From Undaria pinnatifida (lineage: Eukaryota; Sar; Phaeophyceae; Laminariales; Alariaceae), in assembly GCA_012845835.1 (NCBI GenBank), contig JABAKD010000015.1, positions 11,871,845 through 11,935,844 on the forward strand: a stretch of 64,000 nt of DNA. Direction: 5' to 3'. Below are positions 12,001 through 25,100 of the stretch, piece by piece. The notes beneath the pieces were generated by a model. That model was not told the origin of the DNA and made no database searches. It was given only the letters and a program-made list of their open reading frames with translations. The translations under genes and the position numbers were made by a program. Each line of letters begins with the position of its first letter. Positions within the stretch are counted from its first letter, which is position 1.

Positions 12001-13473
12001 GGAAATAATGCGAACTGCTAAAGTAGCTGTTTTCAGGGCGGTGATCGACGCAACGCACGCACAGCGACGCTGCCCCGGCCATGGGAGCGATACACATTTT
12101 TGTGGACACCCGGCCCTGGTCTTCAGTGAAACAAAACATCAAAACTTATCCTAAATTAAAGAAAACAAAGAGGTGCATTGGTTCATAATGAGGAGCAGGC
12201 GATGGAGCGGAGCGAGAGCGATGAGACGAAGCGACAGCTATGCGACGAAATCTCTCCGTATCTAACGGTCAGCTGTGGCCAGGTGCCTATGAGACAATTC
12301 CGATAACGTTTGCGAACACGGTGCCCTAATGTAACAAAATTTACTTTCCTCCGTTGTGTTGGTACATCTGTGCATCGACATTTGACATGAGTCCACCACC
12401 AACCCGGATCCGATTTCGGCCGCGAGGGCGGCTACAGTGGCCCTTATTCATCCCATCCATCCACTTTTGGCCGCATCCAAAACCGATGTGAGTTCAAGAG
12501 CTTGCTCGTGATATGTCGTCTAGTTGCACCCGGAGGAACTGGCTGATACGAGGTACCAGAGGGTACTATATGTACTGTGTTCTTCACAAAACTGTTATTT
12601 GCACCCATCAACACAGCAACCGCACAATCAATGCAATGTTTACGCGCTTCACAAAACTATTACAGCATCACAAAAACATATAGTGCGAGAACGGAAACGC
12701 ACTATATAGGGTAGAACAATGAATGCAAGGTTTCTACGAGTTGAGCTATGTACCAGGTACCAAGTGTTTGTAACATAAAAATATATACATTGCCAAGTGT
12801 ATGTAACATAAAAGACATACATTGAAAACTGAAGAAACAGCAAAGTAGCGTTTGCCCACCGCGCAAGAAACCGGGCAAGCAATGCCGACCAGCTCAAACG
12901 AGTTCAAACTTACTAATTTTCTACAGACTAAAAAAACGAGCAATGCAAAGCGTTTCCAGCGATCTATTAATACCACAGCAAGAAACTTACCGTATATCAA
13001 CAACGACGCGGCGCAATAGCCTCGGTCGACCCCTGTGCAATATACTCATCTATAACAACAAAAAGGGGCAACAAATAAGAACGCCAAGTACAAGCGAACA
13101 CGACGTTCTAAAATAACGACGCCATTTTACTCGTAGCTGGCTTACCGCGTACGGAGGTGGTCCCCCCGCTCCATGGTCCATGTAGCCGTAGCCACCCGGG
13201 GCGCCTCCGTACCCCCCTGGGCCGTACATTCCAGCTCCGCCCCCCATCCCCATCCTGACCCCCCGTCCTCCTACGCCTCCCCCTGCCATCTTGTTGCTGG
13301 CCTCGTGATGTCGCCTGAGGCAGCAGAGAGTACAAGCAGAGCAATCAATGCCAGAAGACGCGGCACACGTAGAGTGAGCACAAGCAGAGCAACGACAGCA
13401 ACAACGCCAGAAGCAATAACAACGTTAACACCAACAGAACAACAAACAAGCGCAACCGTAACAGCAACCCAAG

Positions 13474-13519
<46 letters not shown>

Positions 13520-13804
13520 GACAGCAACACCAGCGCCAAAATCAACAACACCACCAGCACCAACACCAACACCAGTAACACCACAACCAAAATCAGCAGC
13601 AACAGCAGCAACAACAACAACAACAACAACAACAACAGCGGCACCGCCCACTACCACGGCCACGGCCAGGGCCACGGCCATGACCACGACCACGACCACC
13701 AAGACCAAGGCCACGACGACGACGACCACGACGACCACTACGACCACCACCACCACAACCACCACGACGACGACGACGACGACGACCATGACCACCACCA
13801 CCAG

Positions 13805-13849
<45 letters not shown>

Positions 13850-16083
13850 ATACAACAACAACAACAACAACAACAAGAGATCGACCGCTACAGCTGGTGT
13901 GCCGCCGTTATACCTGAGGATGGACATGAGGAACGCGCTCTTGTTACGGATGGATGTGATATCGCTGTGGCCGAACTCGTCCATCGCGGCCTCCGCCTCC
14001 TCCTGCGTCAAGTCTCGGAAGAAGACCAAGCACCTACGCCATCACACGAAAAAAAACGGCATCCCCGTGACGCTAGGGCAGCCCTCTTAATTCATCCGGT
14101 CATCACAGTCCTCCGCTTTGTTGTTCATCCATTCTGGTCTCTGGGGTTGTTGTGTGTCGTTGTCTCTTTCTCCCCCCGGGGCCGCCTCGGCTCAACCAAC
14201 AAAAAAGTGTTCCAGGTATTCGAATAGACAAGAACATCCGGTACGTAGGTTTTTGAGTTTGACGTCTGGTGGCCACCATGTGATGCATGTATCAAAACGC
14301 ACTGTAGATACCAGGCACAGTCGTAAATTTCATAACTATTTCTTGTCTGCCGTTGGAGTACGATGTGCTTCAGTTATGCGTCGTATTTAGTGTGTTTTAC
14401 AAGGTTCCCCTTCGGAATGAGGTCGGCTTGAAATCGCCGGTGTGTCTTAAGTCAAAAGGGGGGACAAAACTTTGTAAAAACTAAAGAAAAAGCAATAAGC
14501 CACTAGCCACCGTGTAAGTAACCCGGCAAAGAAAACCGACCTGCGCAGACGAGTTCATAGCTTGGCCTATTCTTACGTTTTCCTAGTACTCTTCCACTCC
14601 AGAGTGGCATTGAAGCCTGTCCTGCGACCACGTACGAGATTGTGGCCATGAGTTAACGTGAGATGAACAATAACGACAACAGCACCGGATACCTATAGAA
14701 AGAAACAGGAATGCTGGCTTAGGCCGTATTTTGCATTTTTAAGGCATAGCGTCTAAGAAATAGGAATGCTGACACAGGTTGGATTTCTTACTGAAGAAAA
14801 TAGTGTCAACAAACAGGATTACCGCCTCAGACTGAATTTTTATTGTATTACACCAAATTATTCGTAAACTTAATACTAATAACACAGAATAGTATACCTC
14901 GGTGTGTGCCTCTGCAATCGCCCGCAGATAACGCTTACCTCTGATCGACGTCGCTTTTCTGGATGAAGTTTGCCGCATAAAGCTTTTCCAAACGCTTCGC
15001 GATGGAAGGTGATAGCCCATCTACCCCCGCCTAGCAGTAGAGCAGGTAAAACAGAGGTAAAGGGGTAGAGGTGAAGGCGAAGGCAAAGGCAAAGACAAAG
15101 GCAAAAAGAGTTGAACGGACGGGGGCTTTGCTGCTGAGACTCTGCTAAGACTCAAGTGCAAGGATGGCACAGCAACAGGCCCACAACAACCGACTAAAAA
15201 AAAAACAGTTTTTTTGCTTCAAGTAGCCTACGGAACGTACGCGACATGTGTCGACACCAATATAAAAAGGGTGGGTATAACACCAATGTGCAAGGGCTAG
15301 ATCTCGACAGGATTGAAGCTGTTCAGGGTATGGAACGACCTAAACACCGCTCTCAGACGCGTGCTACGTTAGAGGCGCACCATTTTTTTTCTGAGGCCTC
15401 CTTAATTTTGGGAGCTTACGACCTCTCCCAAAAACTGATTTGGAGAAAACCAAAACTGCTACCGGATGGAAACTTCTATGGCCGAGTTACACAGCAGGAA
15501 TCGTGCAAAACAAATGGCCTATTATTTATTTATTTTCCGATTATAGTATTGGTAGGTTGAGGAGCCCCGTCATCCAGAAAACATTTTCGCCAAAAAAAGG
15601 TATACCTTAATACCTCTAACGCAGCACGCGTCCTCACCCCCATGCGGCCCATGGCGTTGGGCGTGGTCGCCATGCCTCCCGTCGCCCCGTTCCCCAGAGG
15701 CGCCCGCTGACCCTGCTTGTACTTGCGCAGGATCCCCATGAGGTAGGCCGGCTTATTCCTGATCGTCACGCTCGTCTCAGACACCGCCGCATGGTACTCG
15801 TTCAAAGCCGCCAGAGCCTGGTGGGTAAAAAAACACGCACACACGACGTAAGAAATAGCAGCAGCAGCAGCAGGAGCAACTAAATGCAGCAACATTTACG
15901 ACAAGAACAACAACAGCAACCACAGCTCAGTAGCAGCACCACCACCACCAACAAGATCAACAGCATCACGCTCGTCTCGGACACCGCGGCATGGTACTCG
16001 TTCAAATCCGCCAGGGCCTGGTGGGTAAAAAACAAACCGAAGAACGACGTGCGAAATACCAACAGCAGTAACAGCAACAGCAG

Positions 16084-16121
<38 letters not shown>

Positions 16122-19100
16122 GCGGCGGCGGCGGCAGCAGCAACAAGAACACCAACAACATTGGTACTTGTTCATAGCCGCCAGCGTCTGGTGGAAGAAA
16201 CAAAAAAGAAGGGCATGAGAAGCAATGACAAGAACAACCACGTAGCAGCATCAGCAACATCAACAATAAATTGTCGCCATGACAATCTCGAAAACAAATC
16301 TGTACAAGTTGACGTCATGATTCGTGATGAAAGAAAGGGACACATTTTAGAAAGGGTGAAACAAGACATAACGCCAATTTGCAAATGTCACGAATCGTGA
16401 TTTTTTGTCCTGAACCGTGATGCCGTTAGCAGTGGAAACCTCTACTGTATCACATTCCCGTAATAATTAGGGCTGTGGCGGGGCTGGAATGCGCAGGTTG
16501 GTGGGCAGAATTGCCGGCGTATACTACGTACCACATGGTAACATTTGGTGTCAATACCTCCACCGAGGATCTCGCCGTGGCCTCCACCGAGGATCTCGCC
16601 GTGGTACACTTCATGGGGGGGGACGCCCCTCACCCGGGGGGGCGAGAGGGCGTTACACCCGCAACTGTCGCAATGCTTCTTTCATAAAAAAGATCAGCTA
16701 CGTAACTGACCTATTAATAGTCTTTGTGTACCAACCCCACACCTACTGCTGTGTAGCTGCTGTGCAGTAGAGCTACAAACGCACCCGTCAGCTGCAACGA
16801 CGCAGAAACTCCTCAACTCCGCACATTACCGCAAGGAACTGAATGCAGTACTATACCTAGCCAACGAACAAGTGGCGAGTATAGTCGACCAACTCAAAGC
16901 CCTCGCAAGAACCGGACACGTACGTACGTGCACTATTCCAGCAGTAGCTGGCAATAGTAAAAAGGTTCCTCCGTTCCTTCGCCGTGCGCAGCCCGGATGC
17001 GTGACGCCCAAAGGAAACTAAGGGGGGGGGGCGTACTAATTTGTTGCTTGCCTTAGTCATTTGATCATTTGACCATTGACCATTTCAAGACGGAGGACCG
17101 TTCCTACTCCTAATAGAGACACCTCCAACATTTGGGCGCTCATCACGATTTTTCCATATATTACACCAAATATGTTTGCTTATCCTATCTCCTTCCTGTT
17201 CGGCCGTCTGTGTCCACCACCTCGACCACCTCGACCACCTCAACCACCTCGACCACCTAGACCACCTTTATCCCACGGTAGCGGGAGGAGATAAACCGCG
17301 GCTCAAGAAAGCAAGGAGGAGACGGTAGACAGGGTGGCGAGGCATCAGGCCGACTAGCAGATCGAGACTGTTTACGTAAACCTCAAGCTACTGCCACTAC
17401 CTCGTGTGCTGTATTCGTTTAGTTCTTCGGATGGCTTGCTCCATCTCCTGCGGAGTGCAGTGTCAGCCGATACTACTGTAAGACAATACTACCATTAACG
17501 CATACTGCGGTACAGGAATACCACCGCCGGTACACGGGCTGTTACTGAACCGGTTCTCCCCTTCTCCCTTCCACCCCATCTTCCCCGTCCTTCGTCCGTT
17601 TATTTACTCGTTTTTTCTTTTTCCGTTTGCTCTGCCCTTTCTGTTTCCTGCTGGGTGCCCTTGTCGGCTACTGAGGCGATACTGTTGGTATGGACACCAC
17701 CGTCGAAGACGCGGCAAGTAGAGGGCAGACCAGGTGGGAATCCTCTAGTCGTTGCATTCGGAACCCAGCGTGGGCGTTGCCCCGACGCCGTCTGGGTGGT
17801 GTCATCTGCTTTTTTGCTGTGTTTTAGCTTGCTTCATTACTCTATCTTGGTTTTGGTAATGAGTACAGAGGCGATGATGACAGTATGGACACCACTGCTG
17901 TCGGCAGAAACAGTGCGTAGGGGATACATAATACGGCAGTGCTACCGTTCCTGCAGTGGGGGATCATTCGAAACCCAAGATGGTTGCTGCCCCCGACGTT
18001 GGTTAGATGGTGTCATCTGCTTTGGTCCTAGTTGCTGGCCGGCTGTAAGTGCTTTGTTTTCCACTCTCCTCGTGCCGTCCTGTTTCCCTCGTTCTTTCCA
18101 ACGGTATTTTCCGTCTGTTTCCTCGTTCTTTCCAACGGTATTTTCCGTCTGTTTTTTTTCTTTCTTTCTTGCTTTTTCTTTCTTGTTTTATCTTTTTTTC
18201 TTCTGTCGTTGCAAACAGTCTGGCGTGCTGTTGGCTTGCATATATTCTTTCGCCCGCGTGTTCATCGCGGTGGGCATTGCACGGCCAATCACATTGTTGT
18301 GTTTGCAAAGCGTATCTCTGTCTCGTGCGTAGGGGATACATAATACGGCAGTGCTACCGTTCCTGCAGTGGGGGATCATTCGAAACCCAAGATGGTTGCT
18401 GCCCCCGACGTTGGTTAGATGGTGTCATCTGCTTTGGTCCTAGTTGCTGGCCGGCTGTAAGTGCTTTGTTTTCCACTCTCCTCGTGCCGTCCTGTTTCCC
18501 TCGTTCTTTCCAACGGTATTTTCCGTCTGTTTCCTCGTTCTTTCCAACGGTATTTTCCGTCTGTTTTTTTTCTTTCTTTCTTGCTTTTTCTTTCTTGTTT
18601 TATCTTTTTTTCTTCTGTCGTTGCAAACAGTCTGGCGTGCTGTTGGCTTGCATATATTCTTTCGCCCGCGTGTTCATCGCGGTGGGCATTGCACGGCCAA
18701 TCACATTGTTGTGTTTGCAAAGCGTATCTCTGTCTCGCAGTTTGTGACTACAGTAGGCATAGAGGTCGTCCCTCGATGATAGGAGGCATCGGCACGGACA
18801 CTGCTTGTGCTGGATGTATAGTAGACAGGTGGGAATAGCAGTTTGTGAAGAACACATACCAGGTACGATACGGTACGATCTGTACAAGTAGGACGGTTCG
18901 GAAACTCGGGCTGCACGTACAGTAGTAGATAATCCCCAATAGTGCGGTATCCCTATATAAGGCGGTATCCCGATACAAGGCGGTCAATATCGCTTGGCGC
19001 GACTATTACAAGGGAATTGCACTCATAACCTGGAACGAATAGCGCGGCTTCCCCCTATAAGGTGGTCATATTGCTCTCTATACCACTCCACCGCTTTACT

Positions 19101-22100
19101 GGGTGATCCCTGTATAGCGCAGTCCCATATAGTGCATACAACGTAGATACAACGGGTTAAATTGTTAATAAACCTCGTCGGGACTTCGGAAGGAAAACGT
19201 GTTGGGCATGGCTGACGATTACAACACGAACCAGCCCGGGCTAAGGATGGGGCTAAGGGGGTGCTTCGTTTACATTTATAGGAGACGTAGATGTACGACA
19301 CGCGGGCAGCAGGCGTATCGTTGTACCGCTAATTACTTCACCATCTCATCGAAGACGATGCCATGCATAGTACTCTGCGACCATCACGTCGAAGGTGTCT
19401 ATCATGTCGAATGTACCGCGTGAACCATGGTCATGTCATGACCATGACCCTACGTCCAAGCGATGGTGCCATTCATTGTACCACCATACGATTATCCCAA
19501 CCAAGCTGCCACGTCCGCATTGCTGCTGTTGATGTTGCTGTTGCTCTAACAATACGGGTACGTCATCGCCACCATCCAGTCCGCGGTCACAAGGCAAACT
19601 CCAACAACCCATAACCAACAGCCAATAGGGTTTCGATGCGAGTCGACGAGGGAAGGAATAGTTACAGTAAGACAGCAGTACAGCAGTACAGCAGTACAGT
19701 AGTACAGCAGTAGAGTAGTACAGCAGTACAGCAGTACAGCAGTACAGCAGTAGTCTTCCCATGGTAAAAGTGAAGGCATGTTCCGTGGTGTGGACGGGGG
19801 AGAAGAGCCTGCTTAACGACCCCGGCTACTGAGTTACGTCTAGCGAGGGAGAAGGAGAAAGGAAATGTGAAAAGAAGAAAAAAAAGAAGGGTGTTTGCGA
19901 TTTTCTAACTCTGTTGGGTTGGAAAAAATGCAAAAAATGGTACCGTGTTGAAACCGATGAATGACATAACCCAAGGCCAACCAACCCAACATTAAATCAG
20001 AAAATACAAAAAAAGGAAAAAAGAAAAAAACGTACCAGGTACATCTTCACTATTTTTTTTCGCTGGTTTTTCGTGCGTTGGGTTGGACTCGAATTGCGAC
20101 GTTCGACGGTTTCAATACTACTAACAGCATTACCAGTATATGTTTTCCTACCCAACCACACCCATCCGATGTTGGTAGTGCGCAAAATACCCGAACAGCT
20201 CTGGAGTGGGGGTCTTACCCGTAGGTGAACAAATCGCAACTGCGATTTTGCGACTGATTTTGTGTATACGCTATATTGGCGGACGGCGGACAGGTATGGG
20301 GTTGCTATTAGCCCCTTTAGAGCCCCCGAACCCCTCTCTACAATAAATCCGAGTAATTTTGTCCCCAAAAACGGGTTTCCAGTTGTAAAGGGGTTAATAG
20401 GCCTAACTCTAACCCTAGCAGAGATGATAATTCCGTTTGCTTACTTAAAAACTTTCCAAGGACCAGCAAGTCTAGGCCAACATATCACATAACCTAATAT
20501 GATATCAAAATACCATGTATCACACAGCCTATTACCTGGTATATGATATCACGTACTGGTAGCCTATAATATAATATCACATGACCTATAATGTGGTATC
20601 ACATCAATATATCTATGATCATCATCTTTTTCGGGGATTCGGTCAGGACTTTTTTTCCGTCTCGGCCTCAGTATGCGATTCTCGGAACTGGAATTCTCGG
20701 TCAAATAGCTTCGTTCGAGCGCCGTATTCGGGGGGCGGCTCCAACGCCTCTCGCCCTGCCGTACGTATCCGTTCCGCACCTCGACGTGCACGCGGATAGA
20801 CGCTGAGCGAGACAAGCGAGAAGTGCGTTTTTTTTTTTTTTCGGACGGTATACGCCCGAGCTATTCTCGGATCTTGGCATATGTCGAGCTTTAACGAATA
20901 AATAAGGGACAATATTTCCAAATTGGCATCTAAATTTCTTCCCGACGATGTTCTTTTCATGCCCGCCTCCAAGCGCTTGCCCTATCGTAGCTACGATAAC
21001 TGCTGCTGTGTGTCGTTTCCTTCCGGCTCAGTGGGTATAGAGCTATATAGCCAACGAAGGATGTGTCGTGAGTACGATTCTCACCCAGATCACATTTGGT
21101 ATTCAGGAGCGTGCGCGCTGGAGACGTCATGAATGATTATGATAGTTGTTAGTGTCCTTCTGAGTACTACTAACTGCAGTACGTGGAGAGGGGAGAGTTC
21201 GGAGATCGCTCTTACAAAGTCGGTGATAATTAATTAACGAACTCGAAAACATGTATATTTACATTTATTTTTGCATAACCCACTCACTAACTGTGGGTGT
21301 CACTGAGTCAAGTGACAGTGGGTAGTGCTATGTGTCGTGAGTTCGACTCTCACCGACTTCATATTGATTTTTTCAAGCGTGCGCGCTGACGACATATGAA
21401 TGGTTATTTTGGTAGTTTAACACATATATGTGGTAGTATTTACCCACTGAGCTACTGAGTCAAGTGATTACGTATAGCTCAGTGGGCAGTGCTGTAGCAT
21501 TTCTCGGTCAAATCACTCTGTTCGAAGGCCGCCGTCCAAGCGAGAAGCGCGCAAAAAAACGTATTTTGAACGGTACTCTCCAGTTATGTAAAGAGAGGTT
21601 GATAAAATAAAACTTGGCAAGAAGTTATTTCCAAATTGGCGTCATATTTTGTCCCGAAACAAACAAAAACATTACTGTAAAAAAGTCCCCATGGTACTGC
21701 GGTAGGGATTATAGTAGTGCATTTGTTTATTGAATTTTGGTAGGTACATGTACATACATGGATATAGACGCGGCAAGCGCACGCATGACTAAACGAGGAG
21801 GAGGTAGTAGTGATTACGATTACTGCGCCAGAAAAAGCCACACAGCAGCATTGCGAGTGGCTGCGTCCCCGGGGCCTCGAGGGTTGTATTATACAAGTTC
21901 CTCCTGTTGTTAAGCTGCGCCGCTCGAAAGGTGGTAGTAAGTAGACAGTATCCAGGGAAGAAACCAGTGGTGGCATGCATTCGTCCCCGTATCGCATTGT
22001 TCGCGTTTTTTTTCCCGAGAAGACTCTTTGGAGAACTAGATAGGCGGTGTGTGGATGGCGTGCTTTGTTGTTGCTGTGGTCGTTTGCCGATCAAGTGCAA

Positions 22101-25100
22101 GCGGTCGTGTTGGCACGTAACCGATAAATAAGTTCGTGTTACTTCGTACTTGACGTGCTCCTTGCTGCTGATTGCTGATTGATAATCTCTTCCAGAGTTT
22201 TTTTTTCTTTCGGCACACTTCTACTTTCCAGCTTTTGGACACACAAGCCGTGGTCACAGATGTCGTCCTTCCCTTCCCTCCCCCGGTTACTGCCTTCAAC
22301 TTTTTTGGCGCATAGGGTTCACCACCCACTGATCGTCGATTTTTCATGGAGTGTTGCTAACCCACGCTCTCGTGCTTTCCGCAAGTCAAATAGTGCACAA
22401 GAAAAAGTCCCACGAAAAATTGTACGAGTACGCACTCGGGGAGATTCGAACTCACGAAGAAGCTGACCTATTACTAACGTTTGTTTGTCCTTGAGTTCGA
22501 TTCCCACCACGATGAGATTTGACTTTATTTGCAAAAGTGCAAAAACAAAAAAGGGATCAACTGCTGAGAGCGCCCAGCAGCGTGGGTAGGTACAATTCGA
22601 CGCGAGTCGACGAGGGAAGAAAATACTGACTTCTTCTCGCGACAAATATGAAGGCACGTGCCGAAGTGGGGAGGGAGGAGGAAGGCCCGCTATGTGACCC
22701 CGGATCTGAGTTACTACTGGGAGCGAGCGCGAGAGTGGTACAAGGATAAGTGGGATGAAAAAAAAAAAAATGTTGCAAAGGTATATTATTACTACCACAC
22801 ACAGCACCCTTACCCTTTTCCGGGAATTTTTTATTTGTATGCGTCCATTCTTCTCCAGACAAAAAATATCGACAGATTAACCTATTTTTGGTGCAGTAGT
22901 AGTGCATCCTGAAAGAAGATACTAGAGTGTCTGCGCCTATTTTTTTTCTGACGTTGGACTTTCCGTCGGAAATGGCAAATACTAAACATCGACCTTTTTC
23001 GCTATGCGCATAGTTCGAAACGAAAAAATACTACTACCCGTAAATAATATTTTAGTATCTTAAGTAGAAAATACGCCCGGCACTGTCAGCAGTCGTCATA
23101 GTAGAGACACTCCGGATATTATTCGTTCAGGGGACGCGTCCGATTTCGACAACGTGAATGCACCCGCGAAGCAAAGACAGCAGATACACACATATACCGA
23201 TTTCGACAACGTGAAAGCACCCGCGAAGCAAAGACCGCAGATACACATATCCCGCCTTACCGAGTAAAAACAGAGAAGAAGCGCTACGCCAACCTCCCGT
23301 ACGAGCAAAGCCACCCCCGCATCCATCTTAGACAACGCCGCCGCAACGAGAGATCGCTCTCGTCTTCTTCGTTTTCCTCCTCGCCCGTGACCACGCAGAC
23401 CAATCAATGTGACAGCCTTCAGGTAATAAACAAAGCCCTTCTTCCAAAACCTCGCCGGCTGCCATGGCCCCATGTCGACGTTTGGTGCAAACCGACTTTG
23501 CATCCTATCGACTTCGAACCTCCATTGCCACGGGGACAGCAGTGCAGTCTCCTTATTGATGCCAAAAGTCCTCTTTCGTTTCGCCTAGAGGCGAAGCAGG
23601 TTCTCAATACTCTTTTCGGTATATTTTTGTTTGATACACGCCAACTTTTACTTGACGGCGCATTTAACAACAGTGTGTTTCGCCCATCCTTGCCTTCTTT
23701 GTTCTATATGACGTTTTTCTTCTGTCAAATTATGACCTTCATAATCACATGTTTGTGTTAAATCTTTGGCATGACTTTAAATTTCAATGGATGCAAATCG
23801 GACAGCTACGCCTTAACTTGTCGAAGTGCTGCCCTGCCCTACCCGAAGCATGGGCGCCGGCATGCGAGCCGTTGTAGCCTATAATATTATATCACATATC
23901 CTATAATATGATGTCACATACCAGGTCCAGGTAGCCTAAAATATTATATCACAAAGCCTATGATATAATATCAAATAGCCTATGATATAATATCAACTAG
24001 CCTATAATATGATATCACATGATCATAGATAAATCTCACGGTAGGGGTTGCACGTTTTGCGCCAAAAAGTCCCTGGGCGATTGAGTTCCTCAAGTGAGGA
24101 ACTGCCAGTCAATGGAATAATCTCACGAGTACATTCTAGTTTGGGACTAAGTAATAGAAGCTTGGTCGGTTTTTTCGAACGAATGCCTTCCAAGTCATGT
24201 AGTATCGGGTGAGATGTTGAGTTCATGTGAGGAGCTCAGGGACTGATCGATCATGCTGCAACCCTACCGTGGGATGGCTCCATATATGTTTACGTATAAT
24301 GGCCATTTTGTTTTTTTTCGGGCACACCTCTTCGTGCTCGCACCTTCATCCGAACCGTCAGATGGGGTGGGCACAATTCGGCCGTTGGGATCACTTTTGG
24401 GTGCGATCCGTGCAGTGTGTCGCGCATGGCAAGCCATTTAAACTTCTTGGCCTTGGGCATGAATAAGGCAAATCCTCGGGTTTCCGCAACATCCAGCATC
24501 GTGCGCGCATACAAAGGGTATACCAGGTACCTGTTTTATGGTATTATACCTTTTCGCGCGTACCAGACCTAGAGGTAACATCAGCATTCGGTCTGTTTTC
24601 TGCCCTCTCGTGAACACTGCCATGAGCCAGCCAACACGCAGAGCACAACAACGTGAAAAAAATGCCGCCCAGCAGCACCACCAGCAGGTAACACCGTGCA
24701 TGTGTGGCACATACATCTGCGCCGTAATGCTGCTGTGGCTAGTTGATTTTTTCGAGGCCTGCTTCGTATATGTAATCGACGACCTGTCTTTGGCTGCTGT
24801 TGTGGGCGGCATCGCAATTCTGGACGAACATATTATGACCGGGGGGAACGTTGGATTAAAGATTTTTGCATCAATGGTTCTTATCATACTTCGAAGTACT
24901 ACATTTAGTTTCCGATCATGAATTTGTGTTTCTCCCCCCCCGCGAGCACACACCTAGCCTTCACATACATGACATGCGTAGACAACAACAGCAGTGAACA
25001 TGCAGATAACACAGACAACGCTACAACCGTGCCCAGCAGCACAAGCAACAGCAGGCAACATCATCATGCGCGTGTGGCATACCCATACGTGGTGTACTGC

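Noticed and set aside
13271-14029. 252-codon minus-strand frame with Leu/Val runs, and its plus-strand Thr-rich counterpart (13173-14090)
   Set aside because: Most of it is the triplet array of intron 4. Only the ends are real exons (exon 4, and part of exon 5 in another frame).
17913-18736. A CRISPR-like or regulatory direct repeat array
   Set aside because: Only two units of 412 bp, eukaryotic context, no short spaced repeats.
18003-18747. Repeated Phe/Leu/Ser-rich frames suggesting a membrane protein
   Set aside because: T-rich sequence of the 412-bp duplication; no domain, and frames on both strands are equally open.
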